From an uncultured Opitutales bacterium (GTDB lineage Bacteria; Verrucomicrobiota; Verrucomicrobiia; Opitutales; Intestinicryptomonadaceae), in assembly GCA_900548185.1 (NCBI GenBank), contig URJJ01000024.1, forward strand, positions 1 through 43,215: a stretch of 43,215 nucleotides of DNA, read 5' to 3'. Position numbers and translations under genes: made by a program. The stretch's first letter is position 1. Every line of letters starts with the position of its first letter. Under the pieces are notes generated by a model. It did no database searches and was not told where the DNA came from. It saw only the letters and a program-made list of their open reading frames with translations. Shown piece by piece: positions 25,283 through 33,515 of the stretch.

Positions 25283-26881
25283 ATGAAAAAGCTGAAGATA
25301 CTATTAAATCCGTTTGAAAAAATCGCCGGATGGCCCGCTCTCTTTTGGGGCCTCCTTTCCATACCCGTATTTGCGTGGATTTTCGTCTTTTCAAACTTCC
25401 GGAGTTCGGGGGGCATGGCGGGTTTGTCGTGGTATGGCGAAATGGTTTTGTTGGCGCTCATCCCGTGGATTTTGCTTTCGGCGGCTTACTTCGCGCTCGG
25501 CCGCGCGTTTTCGCGGGCGAAAATTTCTTTTTTTGCCGTTTCTGCCGTCCTGCCCCTGGCGTCTGCGGACTGCGGCTCTGCGCTGCTTTTCCCTTGCCGC
25601 GGGGCCGAAGCAATGGGCAGGGCGGTCCATGCCGATTCAAACGCCGGTTTTTATGAAATTGCAAACCGGCGGGTTTCAAGCGGCCTTCCCGAAACTTTCA
25701 AAAGAGACTTGGCCGGGGATGGTTCCGCTTCGGGGATGCCGGAAGCCGGCGGCGACGGGCCCGCAGCAGGGCTTTTCTTTTCCGCCATCTCATCCGGATG
25801 CTCCTGGCGCACTGAGGGCGAGATGCCGAAGGCGGTGCTTTCTATCCGGCCGGGTGCTGCGGGGGGAATGTTTTTTGCGGCGCTGGAGGATGGCGGGGGT
25901 ATGGACTGCGCCATTTATGAAATAAGGGAGGTCCGCTTTTCCAAGGGGGCTGCGGAAATCCTGATGGATGGGGGCGCGAAGCTTTTCCTGCATCCCTCCG
26001 GGGATGGCGGGAAGTCTTTCGATTGCATTCAGGCGGACTTTCGTGAGGGCGAAAACAGGCGCGCCGTGTTCGGCATGGTTCTGTCGGGGGATTCGCGCGC
26101 CAGCCGGCGCGGGGACGATTTCTATGAGGGCTTTCTTGATATGGGGGGCGGCGCGCGCGAAAAGATGTCCCTTCGCATGAATTCGGGAAATGGAGGCTGG
26201 GGGATTTTTGAAATCGCCTGCGCCGCCATTTCAGATTCCCCGGTGCGCATCCGGCGCGTGTCGTATATCACTGGCGCGGCGCCCGCTTTCAAGTTCGGCT
26301 TTTCCGCCCCGAAGGCCGGGCGCGTGGAGGCCGAGGCGGAAATGGTAAAAAACGTAAGGATGCGCGGCAGGCTGGAATTCGGCGGCGCATCCCGGCCGTT
26401 TGAGCTTTCCCGCCGCGTAAAGGGGCGTGAGGCTAAAGAGGCTCCGTTCCCGCGCGGCGCTGCGGAACTTTCATCGAGCGCCGCCGCCGGCCTGGCCGAC
26501 CCCGAGCTTCCGCTTTTTGTCGCATGGGCGTCCCTGGGCGTTTCGGGGGAGGCTTTGGACGCGGGCGCCCTTTCTGCGGCGTTCGGCGGGCCGGAGTTCT
26601 TCCGGGCGGTGTTTTCGGGCATGGACGGGGCGGAGGCCGACGCCTTCCGGGCCCCCTATCCCGGAATGGAGCCGGTCCGGATATTTGCGAAGGCCGCGTC
26701 GGTCTCGTCGGACGGCAAAACAGTTTCCGTATCATTCTGCCACCCGGACCCTGCAATCGCCGCGCGGGTTGCAAACCTCTCGGCCGGAGAGCTTGTTCGG
26801 GTTTTTGACGCGCCGCCCGGGGGCGCGGTTTTGAAGGTCGAAGCCCCGGCGAAGGTTCCGGAATGGTCAGTGTACCGCTAG
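25283..26881 (+). CDS. hypothetical membrane protein, three N-terminal segments and a large soluble domain
   Basis: The 532-residue protein is not recognised. Three hydrophobic segments lie near the N-terminus (about residues 17-37, 49-72 and 80-105), including IPVFAWIFVFSNF and MVLLALIPWILLSAAYF. The rest, about 430 residues, is Gly/Ala-rich with predicted beta-type strands and acidic turns and would lie on one side of the membrane. Part of the Ala/Gly-rich character comes from very high GC content. It starts 37 bases after the pseudo-archaemetzincin gene, in the same direction, so the two may be co-transcribed and act together. ATG 25283 is the only reasonable start. Synteny to a neighbouring functional gene does not help: recA lies 226 bases further on and looks independent. 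Confidence 0.7.
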   Translation: MKKLKILLNPFEKIAGWPALFWGLLSIPVFAWIFVFSNFRSSGGMAGLSWYGEMVLLALIPWILLSAAYFALGRAFSRAKISFFAVSAVLPLASADCGSALLFPCRGAEAMGRAVHADSNAGFYEIANRRVSSGLPETFKRDLAGDGSASGMPEAGGDGPAAGLFFSAISSGCSWRTEGEMPKAVLSIRPGAAGGMFFAALEDGGGMDCAIYEIREVRFSKGAAEILMDGGAKLFLHPSGDGGKSFDCIQADFREGENRRAVFGMVLSGDSRASRRGDDFYEGFLDMGGGAREKMSLRMNSGNGGWGIFEIACAAISDSPVRIRRVSYITGAAPAFKFGFSAPKAGRVEAEAEMVKNVRMRGRLEFGGASRPFELSRRVKGREAKEAPFPRGAAELSSSAAAGLADPELPLFVAWASLGVSGEALDAGALSAAFGGPEFFRAVFSGMDGAEADAFRAPYPGMEPVRIFAKAASVSSDGKTVSVSFCHPDPAIAARVANLSAGELVRVFDAPPGGAVLKVEAPAKVPEWSVYR

Positions 26882-27107
26882 CTTCCGGGCCTGCGGCGGA
26901 TTTTTTTGAAAAGCCGCCGGGGGTGCGGGGCAGTACGCGGGGGAGCTAAGTTCCTGCCCCGCATGGGCAAATTCCATTGCAAAATCCGCCTTCCGACCCC
27001 TTTCCCGCGCGCGGCCCAAAAATTTTTTTATTGTGGTGGACAGAATTTTCGCCGACGCTATTGTCGAATAAAAATCAGTTTTTAAGGACAAACAAAGCGT
27101 TAAAGAT

Positions 27108-28196
27108 ATGGCAAAAAAGATTACAGGGGCCCCTGAGGCGGGCGGCGACAAGGCTCTCGAATTCGCGCTCAGCGCGGTGAACAAGCAGTTTGGCGAGGGT
27201 TCGCTCATAAGGCTGGGCGACGCCACGAAAATGAATGTGGAAACCGTCAGCACGGGGTCGATTGCAATCGACCTGGCCCTCGGCGTGGGCGGTCTTCCGC
27301 GCGGCAGGATATGCGAAATTTACGGCCCGGAATCGTCGGGCAAGACCACGCTTTGCCTCTCCGTGATTGCGGAGGCCCAGAAGCGCGGCGGGACGGCCGT
27401 TTTCATCGACGTCGAGCACGCGCTGGACCCGCGCTACGCCAAAGTCGTCGGCGTTGACCTCGACAACCTCATGGTCTCCCAGCCTGAATGCGGTGAGGAC
27501 GCCCTCAATATCGCAGAAACCCTCATCCGCAGCGGGGCCATCGACGTCATCGTCATCGACTCCGTCGCCGCCCTCGTCTCCAAGACCGAGCTCGACGGCC
27601 AGTTCGGCGACAGCACCGTCGGGCTCCAGGCCCGCATGATGAGCCAGGCCATGCGCCGCCTGACGGCCGCCATCAACAGGACTTCCTGCATCTGCATTTT
27701 CACAAACCAGATTCGCGAAAAGATAGGCGTCATGTTCGGAAGCCCCGAGACCACCCCCGGCGGCCGCGCGCTCAAGTTCTTCGCAACCATTCGCATGGAC
27801 ATCCGCAGGATAGGCCAGATAAAGGACACCTCCGGCAAGGTCGTCGGCAACCGCACGAAGGTCAAGGTCGTAAAAAACAAGGTGGCCCCGCCCTTTACGG
27901 AATGCGAATTCGACATCATGTATAACGAGGGCATTTCGCGCACCGGAAGCCTGATAGATCTCGGCATCGAAAACAAGATTCTGGAAAAGAAGGGCGCGTG
28001 GATTTCCTATAACGGCGAGCTCATAGGCCAGGGCAGGGAGTCTGCGAAGTCATACCTCATGCAGAACCCCGAAGTGGCGGAGAAGATTCACCGCGAAATC
28101 ATGGACAAGGTGAAGGTCGTCGGCGGTTCCGCGCTGGGGGAGGCAAAGTCCTCCGCCTCGGGCGGCGACGACGCGCAGGCGTCCGCCGAGGATTAG
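27108..28196 (+). CDS. recA: recombinase A
   Basis: RecA forms ATP-dependent filaments on single-stranded DNA, performs strand exchange and triggers LexA self-cleavage. The 362-residue sequence has the Walker A loop GPESSGKTT, the block VIVIDSVAALVSK containing Walker B, QARMMSQAMRRLT and FTNQIREKIGVMFGSPE with the L1/L2-region residues. The C-terminal tail (about 335-362) is Ala/Ser/Asp/Glu-rich, as is typical. Length is normal. Position 27108 is the sole sensible start. The upstream gap (26882-27107) holds no obvious LexA box of the E. coli or Bacillus type. It ends in a strong terminator. RecO elsewhere in the window serves the same pathway by loading RecA. Confidence 0.99.
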   Translation: MAKKITGAPEAGGDKALEFALSAVNKQFGEGSLIRLGDATKMNVETVSTGSIAIDLALGVGGLPRGRICEIYGPESSGKTTLCLSVIAEAQKRGGTAVFIDVEHALDPRYAKVVGVDLDNLMVSQPECGEDALNIAETLIRSGAIDVIVIDSVAALVSKTELDGQFGDSTVGLQARMMSQAMRRLTAAINRTSCICIFTNQIREKIGVMFGSPETTPGGRALKFFATIRMDIRRIGQIKDTSGKVVGNRTKVKVVKNKVAPPFTECEFDIMYNEGISRTGSLIDLGIENKILEKKGAWISYNGELIGQGRESAKSYLMQNPEVAEKIHREIMDKVKVVGGSALGEAKSSASGGDDAQASAED

Positions 28197-28221
28197 GCAG
28201 ACCGCTTTTGGTTTTCGCGGA

Positions 28222-28253
28222 GGCTCCGGGCTCTTGCCCCGGGGCCTTTTTTG
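28222..28253 (+). terminator. rho-independent terminator of recA
   Basis: GGCTCCGGG-CTCTTGC-CCCGGGGCC gives a 9-bp stem with one G-T pair, followed by a run of six T. It lies 25 bases downstream of the recA stop. Confidence 0.88.
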
Positions 28254-28895
28254 CGTGTTTTTTGGCGTCATCTTTCCGCCCGGATTATGAATTTTCCAAA
28301 AGGAGGGCCCGAAGTTTTCTGGCGCGCATCCATCGTCATGCGGGGCGCCAATCCGCCCGCAGACCCTTTGTTTTTTTGTCTGACATAGATAAGGGAGCGG
28401 AAAGCGGATTGGTGGGGGAATTTGCGCGGAGAGGAAAAATTCCGCCTGAGCCGCCGCCTGGTTTTTCGTTTTTTTCGGGGCATTATAATCTGCGCCAGTC
28501 CCTTATTTTTTAAGGATTTCGGAGCTTTTTATGGTTTCCCATAACCTTCAGGCCCGCATCAATTTTATGCGTCGCATTGCAGCCGGGGCGGATAAGATGC
28601 TCCCGGCGGGATTCCCTCCTCTCCGCTTCTTCCGCAGCATTCCGGGATTTTGGCTGAAGGCAGGGGCGCGGGCCGGAAAGGGGGGAGGCGATTTTGCAGT
28701 GGATGCCGCAGTCGGGATGAAAGTCCCGCAGGGGGATGCCTGAAGCGGCCTTAGCGCCCATTTCGGGGTAAACTTACTGTCCGTTTCGCCGGGGGAAAAC
28801 CTCCGGCTCCGGACGGCTTTTCCGGGCGCTTTGCAGGCGGATTAGCCGTCATATGGCAGGGGCTGCCGCGTTTGATTGCGTTTCCCGGACGGATT
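28254..28895. other. non-coding gap between recA and coaC
   Basis: The two flanking genes converge on this gap. It contains a full dispersed repeat at 28381-28505. The other ~500 bases hold no supported gene. A small stem GGTTTCCCATAACC lies near 28531. The short frames seen here have no motifs. Confidence 0.6.
28381..28505 (+). repeat. dispersed intergenic repeat, copy 7
   Basis: This is a well-preserved forward copy: TGACATAGATAAGGGAGCGG on the left, GCCGCCTGGTTTTTCG in the middle, and CGGGGCATTATAATCTGCGC then CAGTCCCTTA on the right. The ends are imperfect inverted repeats: GACATAGATAAGGGA against the reverse complement of TCCCTTA and its flank. It occupies the gap between convergent recA and coaC. 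Confidence 0.88.
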
Positions 28896-29477
28896 TCAGA
28901 GGCTTTGCAGCAGGGTTTGCGCTGCGGCGAGTATGTCTTCGGTGTCGGCAAGCCTTCCCCTGCCGCACGTGCCGCACGCGAGCGGGCCGTCGCCGGGCTC
29001 CACGAAGGCCGCGCCGCGCCCCTTCAGGGTTTCGATATTTGCGCGCACGGCCGGGTGGGCGTACATGGCGTCGTTCATGGCGGGCGCTATCAGCATCTTT
29101 GCGCGCGATGCCAGGCAGGTGGAGGAGAGCAGGTCCGGGGCGAGGCCGTTTGCGAGGTTGCCTATGGTGTTCGCCGTGGCCGGGGCCACAATTATGAGTT
29201 CGGCGAACTCCGCAAGCGAAATGTGCTCGGGTTTCCAGCCGGGGATTTTTTCCCACATGTCAACCCCGACGGGATTGCGCGTGAGGGTCGAAAACACTCG
29301 CTCGGAAATGATTTTTGTGGCGTTTTTTGTCATTACAGTGCGCACGTCCGCCCCGAGTTTTGTCATGCGCGAGGCGAGCTCGGCCGCCTTGTAAGCCGCG
29401 ATTGAACTGCACACCCCCAGGACTATCCGCCTTCCGGAGAACGCCCCGCCTTCGCCCGCATCTGAAATTCCGCCCAT
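28896..29477 (-). CDS. coaC: phosphopantothenoylcysteine decarboxylase (CoaC-type flavoprotein)
   Basis: CoaC decarboxylates phosphopantothenoylcysteine to phosphopantetheine in coenzyme A synthesis, using FMN. The sequence shows the FMN-binding GVCSSIAAYKAAEL, the catalytic His region PEHISLAEFAELIIVAPATAN, GLAPDLLSSTCLA, the PAMN motif in APAMNDAMYAHP, and the substrate clamp GPLACGTCGRGR with its active Cys. Most bacteria have a fused CoaBC; here only the decarboxylase half (about 193 residues) is present and no CoaB follows. A free-standing CoaB would then be needed elsewhere, or this is another flavin decarboxylase of the HFCD family. I chose ATG 29477, with AAAGG about six bases upstream; an upstream non-ATG frame reaches 29531. 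It is divergent from rsmE. Confidence 0.85.
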   Translation of the reverse strand: MGGISDAGEGGAFSGRRIVLGVCSSIAAYKAAELASRMTKLGADVRTVMTKNATKIISERVFSTLTRNPVGVDMWEKIPGWKPEHISLAEFAELIIVAPATANTIGNLANGLAPDLLSSTCLASRAKMLIAPAMNDAMYAHPAVRANIETLKGRGAAFVEPGDGPLACGTCGRGRLADTEDILAAAQTLLQSL

Positions 29478-29600
29478 GTGAAACCTTTCTGGATAGAGAA
29501 TTTGCGCCCGGCCGGAATAGTCAAGCCGCAATGTCGCCGGAACCGCCCGCGAGCGATTGTAATTGAAAAACTGCGGGGATTGTGCGAGATTTCAGCCCAT

Positions 29601-30401
29601 ATGGCAGGTTTCAGGGCGTATTTTGAGGATTTGAAGGGGGCGGCTCCCGGCGGGAAGATTCGGCTTTCTCCGGAGGAGAGCAGGCATTTGTGCGGCGCGC
29701 TCAGGGCGAGAAAGGGCGACATCGCGGACGTTTTCGACCTCGGCGGGGCCGTCATGCGCTGCGAGGTCGAGGCGGCTTCCGCCCGCTGCGCCGAACTCCG
29801 CGCCCTGGAAGCCCTGCGCCCCGGGAGGGCCGGCGGCGGCGCGGTGCTTGCCCAGTGTATGCCGAAGGGCGGGGTTTTTGAGGACATCATTTCGGCGTCC
29901 GTCCAGATTGGGGTCCGCAAAATAGTCCCCGTGATTTCCGAGAGGTGCGTCGTCCGCCTTTCCGGGGCGGAGGCGGAAGCGAAGGCCGCAAAGTGGCGGG
30001 CGAGGATTGTTGAATCTGTAAAGCAGTCGGCCAATTTCGATTTCCCTGAAATCTGCGCTCCGCTTTCATTTGCAGGATTCATGGCTTCCGCAGGGGAAGT
30101 TCTGGGGCGGGATTGCGTTAGAATCGTGGCATCTTTGGATGCGGAAAGCCCGCGCCCGCTGCTTTCGGCATTGGAGGCGGAAGCTGCGTCGTCCCCGTCG
30201 GCATGCGTGCTGGTGGGGCCGGAGGGGGACCTCTCGCCGGAGGAGTACGCGTCGGCTTACGCGGCCGGATTCGCCCCCGCGTCGCTGGGCGGATGCGTCA
30301 TGAAAAGCGGCGTTGCGGCCTGCTTTTCCATGTCGGTCTGCGCCGCATTTTTTGCCGCAAGGGAGGGGCCGTCGGCAGGCGGGAGGGGAATCCGGCAATA
30401 A
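29601..30401 (+). CDS. rsmE: 16S rRNA (uridine-N3)-methyltransferase RsmE
   Basis: RsmE is a SPOUT-fold enzyme that methylates N3 of U1498 in 16S rRNA, using SAM. The protein has an N-terminal PUA-like domain (KIRLSPEESRHLCGALRARKGD) and the C-terminal knot region with ISASVQIGVRKIVPVISERCV, WRARIVESVKQSAN, VLVGPEGDLSPEEY and ASLGGCVMKSGVAACFSMSV. The last block normally reads LGxxILRxETA; here the R and the ET pair are replaced. The protein may be a diverged but still folded member. I chose ATG 29601 because the PUA domain starts at once; the frame is open upstream to 29478 without support. Length is 266 residues, near the family norm. Confidence 0.85.
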   Translation: MAGFRAYFEDLKGAAPGGKIRLSPEESRHLCGALRARKGDIADVFDLGGAVMRCEVEAASARCAELRALEALRPGRAGGGAVLAQCMPKGGVFEDIISASVQIGVRKIVPVISERCVVRLSGAEAEAKAAKWRARIVESVKQSANFDFPEICAPLSFAGFMASAGEVLGRDCVRIVASLDAESPRPLLSALEAEAASSPSACVLVGPEGDLSPEEYASAYAAGFAPASLGGCVMKSGVAACFSMSVCAAFFAAREGPSAGGRGIRQ

Positions 30402-30588
30402 TTTTGGCACTTTTATCTTTTGGGCCTGTCTCTTTTTGTCAGAAGCTGCGCCCGACTGCGCGGCTAAGCGTGTGCCTTGGGGGTCTTTCGATGGGAATTC
30501 CGTTTTTTCAGTTTGAAATCTGCGCGCTGCGGGGGGGAATCAGGCCGCCCTGCGCGGCCGGTCTGCGCCCGGCGCCGTTTGCAAGGCT

Positions 30589-32100
30589 ATGAACCGCCTC
30601 CGCAAGCTGCTGGCGGCCGTGTTTGCCGCGCTCAGCGTGTATTTTGCGTACGTCGCCTACACGAACAGGGATTCCGCGCGGGAAGGCCCCGGCGGGCGGC
30701 GGTGCTCCGAGGAGTGGGGCCGCGGCGCGCTCGCCGCAGCGAGGAAGTGCGACAAGCTGATATATTTTTCCGTATCCGGCGCGCCTCTGCGCAAAATGTC
30801 CGGGAGGACAAAGGCGATACTTCAGAGCCACTTCATCTCAACCGAGCTCAATCCCGCCGCATATCCGGCCGACTATGAGGCCCTGCGCCGGATTTTCGCC
30901 CGCTCCAGCGCGCCGGGGGAAGCTTCGGCCGGCATACTCTCCCCAAGGGGGTTTCCCATTTCCATATGGGCCTCGCCGTCCGGGGGGGCGGGCGGCGAAG
31001 TCCTCGATTTGCGGCGGCTTTCGGGCGCGCTGACCGCTTATGCGAAAAACAGGGCCGAGGTCAAGAGCGGCATAAGGATAGCCGTGCGCATATCAGGCTC
31101 CGACCCGAGGCTGACCGACATCCCGAATTTCTTTACAGGAGGCGGCGCGGGGCTTGCCGAGCTTGCGAACCTGCGCATATTTTTCGCGGCCGGAAACTGG
31201 CGCGATTCCGCGGCGCTTCTCACGGAAAACGCGAGGCTTGCCGCCAGGCTTTCCCAGCATGAAAACCCTGCCGCCCGCGAGGTAGCGTTAGAGGCGTACG
31301 CGGCGATAGAAGGCGCGTTGAGCCGCAGCGCGAAGCTGCACCAGCGCATGCTCGTGGCCCGTGCGTTTTCGGAATATGCCCTTGCCGGAGGGTTTCCCGA
31401 TGCGCGCGGGCGTTTTTTGGAGATGGTGGACGGATTTGAGAAGCTTCGCGGGGCGGACGGGTTTTTCCCCGCAGAGGGGAACGCCTCCATGCGCGAAAAC
31501 GCCCTCATGATGAGCCTTTTTGCCAGGGCCGCGGCCCTTGGGGCAGATGGGTACGCAGACGCCCTGTGGAAGCTTTCGGAGGCCGTAAGGGAAAAGATGG
31601 ACGAAAAGAGCATCACCCCGGCCCTGCTCCGTTTCGCAGGCGGCCGCAGCGGAAGGTCCGAGGCCGCGGCGCTCGACTGCGCTCTCCTCATAAGGGGATG
31701 GCTGGACGCCTATTTCGCAACGGGGGAAGGGGAGTACCTCCGGCTGGCGGCAAAGACTTTCGACAAGTTCGACTCCGAGTTCGGGGACCCGTCAACCGGG
31801 GCCTGGTTCGGCAATTCCTCAGGGTCGACCTTTTCCGAATCACTGCGCTACCGCGACTCCTCCGACGGGGACTGGCCCTCCGGAATAGGGGAGGGCGCCC
31901 AGGCAATCGCCGACATGTCCGCCATGCGCGGCGAACAGCCCGAACGGCTCTTCCGCATCCTCTCGCCCGCAAACGCGGCGTTTTTCGCATTCAAGTTCCC
32001 GGAGCGGGCCTCGCTGAAGCTCTCCATGTTTGAAAACCCGATGCTGCTCATAAAACAGCAAAAAACCCCGCCAAACGGCGGGGCTTTCGGGCGGCCCTAG
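30589..32100 (+). CDS. YyaL/DUF255 (SSP411)-like protein with degenerate thioredoxin motif
   Basis: The 503-residue protein resembles YyaL/spermatogenesis-associated protein 20, which has a thioredoxin-like N-terminal domain and an alpha/alpha-barrel C-terminal region. Here a signal-anchor helix (about residues 6-25) precedes a region aligning to the family thioredoxin block. The usual GYSTCHWCHVM segment is replaced by VSGAPLRKM, so the CxxC pair is lost. The C-terminal part keeps TFDKFDSEFGDPSTGAWF and SDGDWPSGIGEG, which correspond to the family pattern of a D..PSGN-like motif. The protein is shorter than the typical ~690. Its last 275 codons are present a second time at 7904-8732. It converges on ahcY and the two stop codons overlap within one CTAG. 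Assignment is by eye, moderate certainty; function unknown. Confidence 0.65.
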   Translation: MNRLRKLLAAVFAALSVYFAYVAYTNRDSAREGPGGRRCSEEWGRGALAAARKCDKLIYFSVSGAPLRKMSGRTKAILQSHFISTELNPAAYPADYEALRRIFARSSAPGEASAGILSPRGFPISIWASPSGGAGGEVLDLRRLSGALTAYAKNRAEVKSGIRIAVRISGSDPRLTDIPNFFTGGGAGLAELANLRIFFAAGNWRDSAALLTENARLAARLSQHENPAAREVALEAYAAIEGALSRSAKLHQRMLVARAFSEYALAGGFPDARGRFLEMVDGFEKLRGADGFFPAEGNASMRENALMMSLFARAAALGADGYADALWKLSEAVREKMDEKSITPALLRFAGGRSGRSEAAALDCALLIRGWLDAYFATGEGEYLRLAAKTFDKFDSEFGDPSTGAWFGNSSGSTFSESLRYRDSSDGDWPSGIGEGAQAIADMSAMRGEQPERLFRILSPANAAFFAFKFPERASLKLSMFENPMLLIKQQKTPPNGGAFGRP

Positions 32101-32453
32101 TAGCGGTATATGTCGCTCTTGTAAGGCCCCTCGACCGGAACCCCGATATACTCGGCCTGCTCCTTTGTGAGCGTCGTAAGATGCGCGCCTATCCTTTCAA
32201 GATGAAGGCGCGCAACCTCCTCGTCCAGACGCTTGGGAAGCGTGTACACCCGGTTCTCGTACTTGCCGCGGTTCTTCCAGAGGTCTATCTGCGCAAGCGT
32301 CTGGTTCGCAAAGGAATTGCTCATCACAAACGACGGATGACCCGTCGCGCACCCAAGATTCACCAGCCGGCCCTCCGCCAAAAGATAGAGGCTCTTCCCA
32401 CCGGGAAACGTGTACTTGTCCACCTGCGGCTTTATGCGCAACCGCTCTATGCC
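31272..32453. repeat. 1182-bp direct repeat, copy B (identical to 7904-9085)
   Basis: This is the parent-like copy: it lies inside two intact convergent genes (the YyaL-like gene and ahcY). The other copy has only fragments of both. Boundaries and offset (23368) were established by comparing the lines base by base at both ends and by identical translations on both strands. Confidence 0.93.
32060..32083 (-). terminator. terminator of ahcY lying inside the end of the convergent gene
   Basis: On the minus strand, CCCCGCC-GTTT-GGCGGGG forms a 7-bp stem followed by six T. It is located about 15 bases past the ahcY stop, but within the last codons of the convergent YyaL-like gene, which therefore translate the hairpin as KTPPNGGAF. 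The same structure is copied at 8692-8715. Confidence 0.88.
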
Positions 32454-33509
32454 CGGAAACGTCTCGAGCTTGTGGACTTCAATTTCGTTGTCGAAGTGCC
32501 CTATGTTGCAGACTATGGCCTGGTCGCGCATCTTCTGCATGTGCTCGATTGTTATAATCTTGCAGTTGCCGGTTGTGGTGACGTAGATGTCGGCCACTCC
32601 CAGGGTTTCCTCGACAGTCACCACGCGGTAGCCCTCCATTGCGGCCTGGAGCGCGCATATGGGGTCCACTTCTGTCACCATTATTGTGGCGCCGAGGCCC
32701 TTGAGCGCCTGGACGCACCCCTTGCCGACGTCGCCGTATCCGCAAACTACTGCGACCTTGCCTGCTATCATGACGTCGGTTGCGCGCTTTATCCCGTCCA
32801 CGAGGGATTCGCGGCAGCCGTAGAGGTTGTCGAACTTGCTCTTTGTGACGGAGTCGTTGACGTTGATTGCGGGGAAGAGCAGGCGCCCCTCCTCGACCAT
32901 GCGGTAAAGCCTGTGCACGCCCGTCGTGGTCTCTTCCGAGACCCCCTTCATTTCGGCGGCAACCTTGTGCCAGTGGCTGGCGTCCTCCGCGTGGACGCGC
33001 TTTAGAAGCGCCTTTATGACCTCCTCCTCATGGCTTTCGCTCGGGGAGTCCACCCACTTGGAGCCGTTTTCAAGCTCCACGCCCTTGTGGATGAGCAGCG
33101 TAGCGTCCCCGCCGTCGTCCACGATTAGCTGGGGGCCGCTGCCGTCGGGCCATGTGAGGGCGCGGTAGGTGCAGTCCCAGTATTCTTCGAGCGTCTCGCC
33201 CTTCCAGGCGAAAACCGGGGTTCCGCCTTTTGCGATTGCCGCAGCGGCGTGGTCCTGCGTCGAGAATATGTTGCAGCTCGCCCAGCGGACGTCGGCCCCG
33301 AGGCTCTTGAGGGTCTCGATGAGCACCGCCGTCTGGATTGTCATGTGCAGCGAGCCGCTTATGCGCACGCCCTTGAGGGGCTGTTCGGGCGAGTACTTTT
33401 TGCGTATTGCCATGAGGCCGGGCATTTCGTGCTCGGCCACGTCCAGCTCCCTGCGCCCGAAGTCGGCCAGGGAAATGTCGGCCACCTTGTAGTCTTTGAA
33501 TTCGCTCAT
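32097..33509 (-). CDS. ahcY: adenosylhomocysteinase (S-adenosylhomocysteine hydrolase)
   Basis: AhcY splits S-adenosylhomocysteine, the product of SAM-dependent methylation, into adenosine and homocysteine, using bound NAD. The 470-residue sequence shows ADISLADFGRRELDVAEHEMPG at the start, DDGGDATLLIHKG, VNDSVTKSKFDNLYGCRESL and the NAD loop AVVCGYGDVGKGC. It also has TTTGNCKI, IGHFDNEIEV and the C-terminal YKSDIYRY, which completes the neighbouring subunit's active site. Full length is present. It lies six bases downstream of metK on the same strand, a natural pair that makes SAM and removes its inhibitor product. The final 118 codons are duplicated at 8729-9085. The stop overlaps that of the convergent gene. 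Confidence 0.99.
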   Translation of the reverse strand: MSEFKDYKVADISLADFGRRELDVAEHEMPGLMAIRKKYSPEQPLKGVRISGSLHMTIQTAVLIETLKSLGADVRWASCNIFSTQDHAAAAIAKGGTPVFAWKGETLEEYWDCTYRALTWPDGSGPQLIVDDGGDATLLIHKGVELENGSKWVDSPSESHEEEVIKALLKRVHAEDASHWHKVAAEMKGVSEETTTGVHRLYRMVEEGRLLFPAINVNDSVTKSKFDNLYGCRESLVDGIKRATDVMIAGKVAVVCGYGDVGKGCVQALKGLGATIMVTEVDPICALQAAMEGYRVVTVEETLGVADIYVTTTGNCKIITIEHMQKMRDQAIVCNIGHFDNEIEVHKLETFPGIERLRIKPQVDKYTFPGGKSLYLLAEGRLVNLGCATGHPSFVMSNSFANQTLAQIDLWKNRGKYENRVYTLPKRLDEEVARLHLERIGAHLTTLTKEQAEYIGVPVEGPYKSDIYRY

Positions 33510-33515
33510 GGCCCG

